DNA from: Erodium maritimum
Taxonomy: Eukaryota; Streptophyta; Magnoliopsida; Geraniales; Geraniaceae
DNA: 64,000 nucleotides
Reading direction: 5' to 3'
Assembly (NCBI GenBank): GCA_963921825.1
Contig: OY997596.1
Location: forward strand, 10,979,001 to 11,043,000
Every line of letters begins with the position of its first letter. Positions within the stretch are counted from its first letter, which is position 1. Positions 42,436-54,076 of this stretch are shown here, in pieces. The notes beneath the pieces are model-generated. The model was not told where the DNA came from. It saw only the letters and a list, made by a program, of their open reading frames with translations, and did not search any database. The translations under genes and the position numbers were made by a program.

Positions 42436-43785
42436 GGAACAACCCTCTTCTCCCGGTGGCAAAGTCAATGACGTGCTTCCAGACGAACCCACAAAGATGA
42501 AGTCTTGCCTATTCAATGTTGCCTAGTAACTTCTACGGTTATGTCATGCAAACCAACAATTAGCTGATCATTGGCATATTCTTCCTATGCAAACCAGCTT
42601 TATATTGATAACTACTTGATATGTTTCTTGTGGTTGGTTTAAACTTTCATAACCCAGATACAAGAACACATACATATGGGTTCAATGAGGCGTCTGATGA
42701 TGTAATATATTGTAATTCGTTGCCGAGGTATTTGGCAAAACATATGAGCTGCAAAATAAGTTCACCTGAATCGTAGTTTTCCCTACTCAATGGCCAGCTG
42801 CTTAAGCTGTACCTATAAATTTATTCGTTTCCACGTTTCCAGATTTAGTATTCAACAGCTGTGTCTAGATGATGTAGTGATCACTTTTTTCTATCAAGGT
42901 TGTTGACTCGTAGATTTGTAGTTGTAGTGAGTCATCTGAAATTACATTAGAAGTCCTCAAAACAACAAAAACAAAACATGGGCTCCCATTTGTATTCTTT
43001 AGTTAAACATTTTCATCGTAAATTCAAGAGGAATTACATTTCACCATCGCTAATTCAATGTTGTATCAAGTCATGACCTTAAACGTTATTTTTATATCAT
43101 GTCATACTATAGATTTTCGTTCTGTATCAATTTATCTTAACACGCGATAAAAAACGACAAACAAAAATTACATAGATTTAATATCTTTTTTTATAAGCTA
43201 AAAATTTATTGAGCAATTATTCTTACATAAATTTAATATCAAAAATACCCTTTGAATAAAAAAAAACCTTAAAAAATGACTTCATGTCCCTTACACTTTT
43301 TTTTGGGTATTATTTTCCAATTTTTAAATGAAGATAATTTTGACATTATATGTATCAAAAATAATTAAAATATTCAAATCACCAATTAAATCGATCTTTT
43401 AGTGTTAAAAAAAATCCATCTTTTAGACCCAACAGATCCTCCCACCCAAATGCACGCTTAAATTTCCAACAACGTCGGAACAAAACCGACAACTCTCTTC
43501 TCCCCCAAACCACGATTCTTGTCTCTTCTCAACGAAACGAAAAAACACACTCTTAACCTTCGTTTAACGGTTCCTTAATCACCCATTTCAGCACAGTACA
43601 GTACAGTGCTAAGCTTCAACACTCCACAACTCCCAAAAGATTCATTTTTTTACCAACAAACCAACAGTTACAAAACGACGACAAAGCCAAATCTAACTTG
43701 TGACGGCTCTTGAGTGAGAAACCCGTTTCACCAACAACCCTATCAGCCATAGAGGTGACCCAACTAATTACTATATCCGGCCCCA
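42436..43785 (+). other. Intergenic CCMH-AAE13: 3'UTR and promoter
   Basis: The first few hundred bases are the CCMH 3'UTR. 42.95-43.45 kb is AT-rich with no homology. 43.45-43.78 kb is C- and A-rich leader sequence typical of a plant transcription start region. No TE structure was recognised. Confidence 0.45.
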
Positions 43786-46700
43786 ATGAGCTCTTCTTCA
43801 TTTAAGTTATTCAACTACTCGTTCAACCCTCTCTATAATTGTCGTCTCCTCTTTCACCAATCCCACTCAACTTTACGCTTCACTGCTCACAATTCTCTCA
43901 CCTCCCCACAGTCCCGTTTTCTCTCTGGTAAGCTCTGGTCTGATCCTGTTCTGGGTTTCCTGATTTTTTGCTGTTTTGGTTTCTGGGTCGCTTTAAAATC
44001 TTAAAGGAAATTGTGGGTCTTGTGTGTTTTGTTATGTGTGGTGTTGGAGTGGCCAAATGTTTGGTTGCCTGAAAGAATGGCTGGGAAATTCTTAGGTGTT
44101 CTGAATTATCTTATCTATCCTCAAATGGGTTTTTTATGGTTTGATAGTTAAATTTGCTTGCAATAAATCAGATTGTATGATAGTAATAAGTGGTGATTAG
44201 TTTGGTGAGAGAAATTTACTGTCCATATGGTTTGTTCCATCTGTTTAATGCATCCATCATCATATACTGTTTTAGTAGTAATTGATTAGTAGAAGCACTG
44301 TTAAGCACTTATAGATTAGGAAGTAATCCATATTTGGTACTGCCACTTCTGTGATTGAGCTGGATCTTGAAGATCATAATGTCAGAGTTAGACCACACCT
44401 GATAAATTTTGCATGATAGGTAAAGTACAAATCAGTATTTGATGGTGCTTCTAACTACAATTTGATTCCTTTGGTTTGAACTTGATTTCGTTTTCGGCAA
44501 GGGTTATAAGGGTTAGTTTTAGATGAAGCTATTGCTAACTGACGGTGCTGTTTTATATAATCCCGTAGTATCAAATTCAAGTACTCTCATGGACGTGGTC
44601 ATAGCAGTGGCCAGACAGGGGTCTGCAACTGGTGGAAGTGTTGCTATAAGAGCTGACCAGAAAAGTTACAGTTACAGTCATCTCTTATCATCTGCGAGGA
44701 AGATATCTGGCTTGTTATGCAGTAGTGACATAAAACCTGTGAGCTCTGAAGAATTCTTCACCATACATATAAACTGTATCTATTAATATCTATAATTGTT
44801 GTATTGCAGTTAATGTTACACTCATAACATGTCTATTTAACTGCAATCATTTGCTGCCTAGTTTCTTTAACTAAAATTATAAACAATGTTCTTTTCTTTT
44901 AGTTTCTCAAATAGAAGAGATCAAGAATTTTTCATGTGCGAGATCAGTAGGCTATACACATCATTCATTACATTGCTTTCTTACTGAGTTTTTCTTTAGT
45001 CTAAATGGGCAATGACTGGTTTTGACTTTATAATAGCCCCCCAGTGGTGTCATTGGTGCTGGACATCTCGGCGGAGCACGTATAGGGATTGTTGCCAAAC
45101 CTTCAGCTGAGTTTGTTGCTGGAGTACTAGGGACTTGGTTTAGTGGAGGTGTTGCAGTTCCTCTTGCACTTAGCTACCCGGAAGCTGAACTCCTACACGT
45201 GATGAATGATTCGGTTGGTCCTTTCAGATTCTTTTATTCATTTTTTGTTGCAGTTTTATTTCACCTTACCTGTAGCACATTTCCTTATACTGATGTTTTG
45301 ACTTTGGAGTTTTAACCAAAAGCATGTATTAGCTGGTCATTGCATACACAAGTTCGAAAGTGAATAGCACATTACATAAGTAGCCTCTTTTGAACTCAGT
45401 TAATTTCCATATAATCTTGTTTTGTAGTAGTGGCCAAGCATCTCATGAAGTTCAAGTAAAATTGCATATATAGGCATGAGTCTTATTTTCGAACCACAAC
45501 ACATTTCCACCTCTCCGCCTTTTGGTTATATACTGGAATTGTTTTATCATGTATCTCATTTTCATTTGATATACAGGATGTTGCCATGGTATTGGCCACT
45601 GAAGATTATAGTGAATCAATGAAAAACATTGCTGCTAAAAGTGCAGCTCACTTTTCTCTTGTTCCTACTGTTCCAAGTAGTTCTTCACAGCCTGATGAAG
45701 TTGATGCAAATAGAAGTTTCCAGGAGAATATTCGGTCTCTGAATAAAGTGGAAGGTGATTTATCTTCTGTGGTTACTGCAATCGTGTCTTGTAGAGGCCG
45801 TAACAAATTAAATCAGGGAATTTTCCCCTGATGCGGTATCTTTTTCTGCCTTTTGTGATGGTGTAGGTGAGGATCCAGCATTAATTGTGTATACTAGTGG
45901 TACAACAGGTAAACCTAAAGGAGTTGTTCACACCCACAAAAGCATAAGTGCACAGGTATTTATCTGAACAACATTAGGTCTTCATAGGTTTCAATATCAG
46001 ATGATTCATGCTATGCGATCTCAGAATACTGCAAAAAGAAATCCTCTTTAACTTGAATTTTCGGCATGAAACTTGATTTCAGAATCTAACTGTTCAAGTT
46101 TTGCTCAAATTTTCAGGTCAAAATTTTGGCAGATGCTTGGGGGTATACATCTTCTGATCAATTTTTGCATTCTCTACCACTACATCATATCCTTGAAATA
46201 CTACTTATTTAGTTTTGAATTGATTAGTTGCTTGAACTTCTTAATGGCTTCCATTATTAGACATGTTTGTTCAAGTTGTAATTGTCCTTAACTTCTACCT
46301 TACATGTTCATGGGCTTTTCAACGCTTTATTTGCGCCTCTATATGCCGGCTCTACGGTATATCTTTATATGTTTTTTATACTATATTATGGGTTGCTATG
46401 TTATGCTGCAAAGTGCTCAGTTGAATGATCAGGGTGCAGGTTGAGTTCATGCCAAAATTTAGTGTGAGGGGAATCTGGCAGAGGTTTCGTGAATCATATC
46501 CAACAAATGGAAAGAAGGCTGATGATGCTATAACAGTATTCACAGGAGTATGTCAAATCCTATGCTGAATATGTGAACTTTATACAATCAATGTAAACTA
46601 TGTTGAACATGGCTATCTTAGGAAAGTAAAATCGGTGTTACGCACTGTTTTGGGGGATAATCTCAATCCGCTACCCTTAATTATGCACATATCTCAGTCT

Positions 46701-46821
46701 ACTGCCGCTAAGTTGAAAAAGTTTTTTACAACCCTCTTAAGTTTTTTAGTCTCAATTTACTCCAATTCCGTCAAATTTTTGGTGGGAAATGGCGATAATA
46801 ATAATAATAATAATAATAATA

Positions 46822-46860
<39 letters not shown>

Positions 46861-49800
46861 GTTATTATTAGGGTTAAATATCGAAACTTACTCTTAAGTA
46901 TTGGTCACGCGATTCTGTTAGTAAAAATGAACGGACTATTCCATTCCATTAGTCATATGACCCCATGTGTCATTTAATGGATGGATGGTAAAATGACGGT
47001 TTTTTCCTTCCTTATTTGACCTATATACATTTTATATGGAACGATAACGAGGGTACAATGGTAATGTTCCATATAAAATGTATAGAGGTTAAATAAGTAA
47101 GGGCAAAATCGTCATTTTACCATCCACTAAATGACACATGAGGTCATATGACTAACGGAATGGAATATTCCGTCCATTTTTACTAACAAAATCGCGTGAA
47201 CTTATGGTAGTGCATTTGTCATTTTGAAACTTTGGGTAGTATAGTGTTCGTGACCAATACTTAAGAGTAAGTTTCGATATTTAACCCTAATAATTATTAT
47301 TATTATTTACATCAGGGTATTTTTAATATTATTATTATTTACATGAGGGTATTTTCGTCATTTCACTCCCAAAAGTTGATGGAATTGAGGTCAAATGAGA
47401 CCAAAAAAACTTAAAGGGTAGGTAGTCGAGAATGGTGCATACTTAGGGATAGTTGAATGAGATTATCCCTTCTTATTATCTCCAACTTTGGACTACGCTA
47501 TATGGTTTGATTCTTCTTACATTTGATATTAGAGGTACTTGATTGTTCATGAACATTAGATGCTGCCCCTTCCTCTTTTTATTGATTATTAGCTGTTTAT
47601 TGCTTCTTAGAAACAAAAAGTTCTAAGTTTCAGTTTAACTATAGAACACTCTGGCAAACTTTGATATGGTTAGACTGTTCTGAACCATAGCTTTCTAGAG
47701 ATTTTATACTGAATACCATTGAAACCTTTTGATTTTTTGTAGTTGTGACAAATAAACGTTCTTGTTTTTCAGGTTCCTACTATGTATACTCGACTCATAC
47801 AAGGATATGATGCAATGGATCCAGATCTACAAGGTATTTCTGCTTCCGCTGCTGCCAAACTGCGATTGATGGTAAGCATCATAAAATTTTATCAATATGT
47901 TTGGATATATATTGATGAAGGAGCAGACCCTTCATAAAAATTCTATTTGTGCTTCATAGATGTGTGGGTCCTCTGCAATGCCATACCCTGTTATGAAGAA
48001 ATGGGAAACAATAACAGGACACCGCCTTTTGGAAAGGTACGGTATGACTGAGGTAAGTGGAGAAAATGAGAAACTCTTTATGTAGACCTAGTTGCAGTGA
48101 GGAATGTTTAGCATCTTTAGGTTAAAAATATTCCTCTTACCGATACATTATGGTTGAATGTTTGCAGTTTATCATGGCAATTGCCAATCCCTTAAGAGGC
48201 GAAAGGAAGCCAGGCACTGTGGGTAAACCATTTCCTGGTGTCGAGGTGAGAACGTCAATTTAATTTGGACTCTAAAAGGACCAGTCACCTTAAACATTGC
48301 AAAATGTCAACAAGTGTTTCTTCTGTACAATGAAGCTTGTGAGATTGGAAACCTAATTGCAATTTCACAAACGACTTGGATTTATAATACCACATTGAAG
48401 AAATTACAACAGTTACATGTACTTGGAAAGATTATTGTTTATTCACATTTGTGGGTTTACAGGTCAAGATTCTTGCAGAAGAAGAGAGTGGAGTTGATGG
48501 TACTGGCGGGGGTGAGCTTTGTGTAAGAAGCCCTTCATTATTTAAGGAATACTGGAAGCTTCCCGAGGTATTCTTTCTAGTTCGGGGACTCTTCATATAT
48601 TTTGACCTCGGTTGATAGCATATTATTTTCTTCTCTCTTCTTTACTTGTTGTTTTTCCTAATAGTTTTTAGGATTATGCCAATAACTATTAGTATCCTAA
48701 CTTAAATAATTACCCCTTGGATGCATCAATCTTAATCATATATGAAAAGTAACAGAGCTGCAAAGAAAATGTTCACAAATTTAGTTGGGATGAGAAGTAG
48801 TGTTGTAATTCTTGTGTTCTAAAGCATTCTTGTAAAGTGGTTCTAGTTGGTAACAATTTTATTACTAAATTCCATGTCGTATTATTTTCTTAGCATGTGA
48901 TTCCTGTTTATGCATGTACTTACTGAATCAGGTGACCAAGGAGTCATTTATTGATGGTGGTTTCTTCAAAACTGGAGACACTGTTAGAGTGGATGAAGAT
49001 GGATACTACATCATTTTGGGACGTAAGTTTATTCTCTTAGCATGTATTAGTTACCATATAATGAATTATGACATGTATGACTCTTTTTTATATCAGCACG
49101 CAAGCTCTCTAAGGCTTGAGTCAACAAGTGTTAGATGTAAATTCAATTTGAAGCTTCTCACTGTCTTATAATATTTATCAGGTACAAGTGCTGATATTAT
49201 GAAGGTTGGTGGGTACAAATTATCTGCATTAGACATAGAATCAGTTCTTTTGGAGGTACGTACCTTTTTTCCACTCAATGAAAAAAAAGCTTCTCTTTTC
49301 TTGAAAGGCTGAAATTGAAAATTAACAAAAGATAATGGGTTAATTGTTCAAAACTACATTAAAGTTGTGTCCACAAACGGATGCATGCATAACGTTTTGT
49401 CCATACTTTGTGGGTGCACTGAAGTTTTGTCCACGACTTTTTTAGTTTTGACGTAATAGGGATGTTCAGAATGATGGTCTGGGCTGTGCTTCCCGGATTG
49501 AATAGATTTGTGAGCAATACATAATGCACCCACAAAAGCGTGGACAAAACTTCAGTGCACCATACAACGTGGACAAAACTTTATGCATGCATCCGTTTGT
49601 GGACAAAACTTTAATGTAGTTTTGGACAATTAACCCAATGATAATTTACACCAATTCTCCTCTCTGTGCAGCATCCTGTTATTGCGGAATGCAGCGTGTT
49701 TGGATTACCAGACAAAGATTATGGAGAAGCTGTATGTGTGGTGGTTGTGCCAGAGGCCGGTGCAAAGAAAAAACAAGAGGCGGAACAGAAGCCTGCTATA

Positions 49801-50231
49801 ACTTTGGAAGAACTCTCTGCATGGGCTAAAGATAGACTTGCACCATACAAGGTATTTTTGAAACTTTTGTGGGGGTTTCGGGTTCATTATATGCAGGCTG
49901 CAGCCCTTGGAAAAGACCTTAGATGTTTCAAAATATAATCTAACCACCAGCATGCCTATGTCTTGTGAATTCGCCGACTAAATACTAGTGTAGTGTGCAT
50001 TCACATCAAGTAATAAACTCATGGCCTATTAATTACCACGTGCAGCTACCGACCAAATTGTTCTTGTGGGATTCAGTACCTCGTAATGCCATGGGAAAGG
50101 TAATAATGTGACACACTTTGTTTCTGGAACTAGTAAAAAAATCAGGATGCAAATCTCATCCCAGTTGGCCTCTGTGGTTACAGGTAAATAAGAAAGAGTT
50201 GAAGAAAATGGTAGCTGATAAAGAGCAATAG
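43786..50231 (+). CDS. AAE13: Malonate-CoA ligase (malonyl-CoA synthetase), AAE13-type
   Basis: Acyl-activating enzyme: malonate + ATP + CoA to malonyl-CoA, used in mitochondria and cytosol for malonate detoxification and fatty-acid synthesis. 602 aa. Exons: 43786-43927, 44569-44738, 45037-45213, 45577-45754, 45867-45955, 46117-46186, 46304-46356, 46440-46547, 47773-47871, 47960-48052, 48168-48245, 48463-48567, 48932-49022, 49182-49255, 49672-49851, 50046-50099, 50184-50231; every junction keeps frame. Residues 1-47 (Ser/Arg/Phe-rich, few acidics) look like a mitochondrial presequence. An internal ATG at 44589 ([11 protein letters not shown]) corresponds to the short cytosolic start. ATP-binding motif [11 protein letters not shown] is at 231-241; ERYGMTE and GYFKTGD-like GGFFKTGD follow; the C-terminal catalytic Lys is in PRNAMGK (581-587). 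Intron 6 is U12-type AT-AC. Introns 8 and 14 hold MITEs. The exon-2 acceptor (CCCGTAG at 44568) is the only nearby one that keeps frame with exon 1. Confidence 0.96.
46187..46303 (+). other. U12-type AT-AC intron of AAE13
   Basis: 117 bp. The donor is ATATCCTT exactly at the exon end, the branch-point motif is TCCTTAAC at 46285-46292, and the acceptor is AC 11 nt downstream. These are the three U12 signatures. Splicing here restores HHVHG across the junction; no GT-AG alternative does so. Confidence 0.93.
46795..46869. repeat. (TAA)n-(TTA)n palindromic microsatellite
   Basis: About nine ATA/TAA units switch to about fourteen TTA units, giving a self-complementary tract between the outer and inner MITE. 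Confidence 0.95.
46871..47287. mobile_element. Inner MITE nested in AAE13 intron 8
   Basis: 417 bp with essentially perfect terminal inverted repeats of about 39 bp starting GGGTTAAATATCGAAACTTA. Further inside are mirrored arms carrying CATTAGTCATATGACC and GTCATATGACTAACG. It sits inside the TAA/TTA array of the outer MITE. Confidence 0.88.
49337..49636. mobile_element. Mutator-type MITE in AAE13 intron 14
   Basis: 300 bp. Inverted ends start GGGTTAATTGTtCAAAACTAC and contain GTCCACAAACGGATGCATGC. The flanks AAAGATAAT and AATGATAAT match at 8 of 9 positions, so this is an eroded 9-bp duplication. Confidence 0.85.
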
Positions 50232-50698
50232 ATTTGGTTACAGATAAGTTATAGGGTACGGGGCTTAAAGTCTCAGGAAGTAGATGTTGAGCATGAAGAT
50301 GGGCATTTTTCATGTGCATGTAGATGGGCATTTTTCATGTGTTTTGGTCTGTTGCCACAACGTTAGAAGTAGAAGCAATAGGTTCGGGCTCAGGCTCACG
50401 CTCTGGCTCATTATGGCTAGATAAGCCTAATACTCTATTGTTTAAGGAAGGAGATGATTCATTTTCGTAGCACATGTTTAAGTTACTGCAATTTCTGTTT
50501 CTGATGAATAAAAGTGATGAAATGTTAAGTATGTGATTATTATACTTAAGTTAATGGTGTGGTCCATGTGGGGTTAGTGATGGTGACATGAGAAAAAAGC
50601 AAGGTTATGGCCAATTTTCATGTCATTACCGTCATATATAGGGAGGAGACCAGTTTGTTCATTGTCACAAGAAATGATCCAAAGACAAGGATAAGACC

Positions 50699-51658
50699 AT
50701 GGAAGAGAAAGGAGACGGCACGTTGCAAGAGTCAGTGAAATGGCTGGGAAGTCTGTTAGACGGAGCAACTCACGAGCTCGAATCCATTACCCTGGGAGGC
50801 CTGCGCATCCTGCATGCTCGCCGAGGCTTCTTTCGCTGTAGTCTCACCGTCTCCCCTCATGTATCTGTAAGACATCTTTTACGTATGATTTTGACACGTG
50901 AAAATTCGTAACATAAAGGTAACTATGTGTAGAAGATGATGATAATTGCAGGATAGAGATGGAAACTGGGAGGTTGGAGCAATGTCAGTAGTGATAGATG
51001 ATGTGGGGGCTGCTGCAATATACTCCATTGTTGGGCATGTCAAAGTTTCTGTGCAGTTCACCATCTCCTCCGTATGCAAAGCTAAGACTCATGTAAATCT
51101 CAATCTGTGGTTGATACATACATACAACAGTACAACACAAGTGCTTGAGTCCTTAAATATAAATTGGGTTAATTACTTTTTGTACCCCTTTTCTATTAGT
51201 AACATACATTTTGTACCCCTGTGTTTTGTAACGTTCAACAACAGTCTCTCCATTTTGGTAACTGTCATTTAGTACCATTTATGAATTTGTCACATATCAT
51301 TTAATATCATTTATGTATTGATAACAGAACATCTAATACCCCTTATGAATTGGTCACAGATCATCAAAATGACGTAAACTTGATCAAAACTTTGTCCAGA
51401 ACGTTACCAATACATCAGAGTACTAAAGTAGTGTTACCAATACTTAAAGGGTACTAAATGTAATTAACCCATATAAATTGGTGATGACAGGAAGAAGTGG
51501 TGATAGAAGCAAAGGTGGTAGGAGAAAAAGAGAGGTTAGCGTTAGTGGTGGTGGAGATCACAAGGAAACATGATGGACAATTGATTGCTCTTGCTAATCA
51601 GTGGATGGCTTCTGGGTTCAAAGCAATTTCTCAAGTTGATCCATCTAGCAAGCTCTGA
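50699..51658 (+). CDS. Hotdog-fold acyl-CoA thioesterase, copy 1 (THEM2/ACOT13-like)
   Basis: Predicted 4HBT-family thioesterase that hydrolyses acyl-CoA or aryl-CoA esters. 158 aa, exons 50699-50866, 50952-51092 and 51491-51658, all phase 0. The core helix region reads GNWEVGAMSVVIDDVGAAA, followed by strands VKVSVQFTIS and EEVVIEAKVVGEKERLALVVVEI. Mammalian THEM2-type enzymes have a HGG-x-D arrangement here. This copy has Glu-Val-Gly and keeps the Asp, so activity cannot be assumed. It starts about 470 bp after the AAE13 stop on the same strand. In Arabidopsis I recall a thioesterase gene (At3g16175) next to AAE13 (At3g16170), which would make this ancestral linkage. Intron 2 carries a Mutator-type MITE. 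Confidence 0.88.
51166..51470. mobile_element. Mutator-type MITE in thioesterase copy 1 intron 2
   Basis: 305 bp. Inverted ends start GGGTTAATTACtTTTtGTACC / GGGTTAATTACATTTAGTACC. Perfect 9-bp duplications ATATAAATT are at 51157-51165 and 51471-51479. Confidence 0.9.
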
Positions 51659-51775
51659 TAACATTCATTACCAGAATCAAACAATCTTACACGACAACAA
51701 CATCTTCGTTAGACAAAAAGTCGATAATAGACACATTTTATGTGTGCTGAAAATTTGAGTGAACTCTATGTTATT

Positions 51776-51792
51776 AAGAGTGGTATTTACTA
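51776..51792. repeat. 5' target-site duplication of the LINE
   Basis: AAGAGTGGTATTTACTA, identical to 54060-54076. Confidence 0.93.
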
Positions 51793-54059
51793 TGATAAAT
51801 ATCGCTCGAACAGAGCTTTGTTAGAGTTTAAAAAACTGGTGCCGTCTCCCTTCTCCTCTCTTTTTCTCTGCACTTTTAAGCCCCCCTCTTATCTCTTGAC
51901 AACTTCTTTTCCGATCATTTCCACCACTTCCACTATGGTCAATATCAAATCTGTGAAGCCATGCATGGAAATTATAATTTCGGAGGCCCGTTACTCGGTC
52001 GGGAACGCGTACCAACTCCCGGATCTGAGCGCCACGCCACATGCAAGCCCAGTTTTGGGCAGTTCTCACCCATCGCAACTGCCGCTACCACTGATTGGGC
52101 CAACGAATGTCCCTCTGTAGTCCCTGACTCCATCGCCGATGCCACTCCTACCGTCCACACCGGCCTCTCTCCCAGCGACATGCCCGGTACAAACAAGCTC
52201 GCCCAAGCTGCTCCCTCTCCCAAGGATCACCTGGTCGAACCTGCAACTCCCTCCGCATCCGGCCCCGGTGACGGGGAAATTGAAAATGGCAGCCGCACCA
52301 GTGCACCTCGCCAGATCCAAAGCGACTCCCGGGGAAGTATCATCCTCGGTGGCTCTGAGACCACCACAGGAGGTTCTTCGGCCGAGACCTCCCAACCGAT
52401 AGAGGAAGATCCGAGGAAGACGATGAGATAATCATCTTCCCGTCTGAAGCGGTCTCGGTTGGTTGGAATTAGCATTCCCTCGATGGACGAATAGTGGGGG
52501 ACAAAGGCTACAATATATCGGCCTTGTGTGGGATGATGATCTGAAGCTAGAAGATCAAGGGGCTAGCAGTGAAATGCCTTAATAAGGACATCGTCGCGTT
52601 CCATTTCCCGACAACAAAAGTTATGGAGAACATCCGACATCGAGGTCCAAGGGCTTTCCATGGGTACCTGGTTCTGCTTGTGCCTCTCCTCCCATGCATG
52701 CAACCGAGCTCATTAGTCTTTCGATTCATGGAGATTGGGGTTCGAGCTTTCAATGTTTCGGGAGATGCTCGGAACCCGACAGTTCACTCCATCCTTGCTA
52801 ATGTCCTTGGTATTGAGGTAATTTTTGCACCCATCCCACCCCAGCGTCATTTGGATGATTTTTTGTGGTTTCGGGTGAGTATTGATGTGGATAGGCCGAT
52901 GCGAAGACGGGTACACCTAAGGTTTCCGAGCCACCAGGACTCCTTCATGGTGGAACTGCATTATGAGCGCCTCCTGGGATTTTGCGCAAGGTGTGGTCGT
53001 TTGACTCATTAGATAGCGAAATGCCATGCAAATATCTCGGGGGTAAGTCAGGGGGGGGGGGTCTGGTTTAATGATTCCATCAGGGTGCATTTGGACCTGA
53101 AAATGGACAGGCTAATCCGTACGGATTAGGGAGCACCGAGGGCGCCGAGGTTTTCTCATGTGGATGAACTCTTGATGACTCTCTCATTAGGGTTGGATAG
53201 GGAGTCTCGGCATGGTAGGAACCTCCCAATGCTCCCACCTCCGGGATTTAGGGCTCTGACATTGGAAATGGAAAGGGAAGTGGTGACAAAGTCCGGCAAC
53301 TTGGCTAAGGAACGTCTCGAGGAGATAGTTTTAGATTCTCAACAGGCGCATCCAGGATCGTTAGAAGGTTTTGCAGGGATCACAAAGCCCGGTGACCTGG
53401 CTAACATCCCTGAGGATGAGGACCAACCAGCTTTGCTGCAAGACCTAAGGGTAACCTCCTATTAGGAGGAGGGAAGCAAAGAGAACAACAGGGTTCTGGG
53501 GATGGCCTGGGACCGATGAAGACGAAGCCAACAAAGGTCAAGGGGAAGGGCAAGAGGGGTCAGTGCTATACCCGGAATACCAAGATAAAGAGGGCACTGG
53601 ATCTCTCGGGATTCTCACTCTGACAGTTGGAGGATGAAGAGGATAGCAATGACCAACAGGCTAAGGCTCCAAAGCAGCCCTGCTAGGGGCAATGAGAGGA
53701 CCCTAAGAAGGAGGGAGGGTGGTAACCCTGGTGCTTACTCGCCTCAGGAAGAAATTAGAAGCATGGGCCTCTATTTCTATTTCCTGTTGGTTTTTTCTAT
53801 CTTTAGTTGTTTGGTGTTTGGACTATTTATATGTTTTGAACTTATGTTGTTAGTTTGGCTTTCCCTTTAATTTTAGGACGGTCGGATGGAATCTCAATTT
53901 TTTTTGTGTCTATGAAGGCTAAGCAGACTAGTTCTACGGGTCCACAAGTGTTGGGTACCCTACGGGGGACCCGGACTATATTCTGGAACTCAGGATTTCG
54001 GTCCTATTGTAACCCCTACTTGCATTAACACATCTTGATCTCGTTATCGTTTCAAAAAA
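51793..54059 (+). mobile_element. LINE with ORF1 only, perfect 17-bp target duplications
   Basis: Insertion flanked by AAGAGTGGTATTTACTA at 51776-51792 and 54060-54076. It contains decayed ORF1 (51961-53465): a Pro/Ser/Thr-rich N terminus, then 52569-53012 with the plant LINE gag-like region (HLDDFLWFRVSIDVDRPMRR, VELHYERLLGFCARCGRLTH, a CCHC_4-type knuckle). A 3' tail with a poly-A run follows. Frameshifts break ORF1. ORF2 (endonuclease/RT) is absent, so the source copy was internally deleted or retrotransposed in trans. Confidence 0.92.
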
Positions 54060-54076
54060 AAGAGTGGTATTTACTA
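54060..54076. repeat. 3' target-site duplication of the LINE
   Basis: AAGAGTGGTATTTACTA, directly after the A-tail. Identical to 51776-51792. Confidence 0.93.

Larger units (their letters stand above)
46654..47469. mobile_element. Outer foldback MITE in AAE13 intron 8
   Basis: Inverted ends of about 140 bp start GGGATAATCTCA on both sides, and the inner arms share CTCAATT and CCGTCAA / CCATCAA stretches. It hosts a second MITE and TAA/TTA microsatellites. No target duplication was recognised. Confidence 0.75.

Noticed and set aside
44523..44568. Extending AAE13 exon 2 upstream to the ATG at 44523 as the main form
   Set aside because: The acceptor before 44523 puts exon 1 out of frame with an early stop. 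The acceptor at 44567-44568 keeps frame. The upstream ATG is kept only as a possible alternative start.
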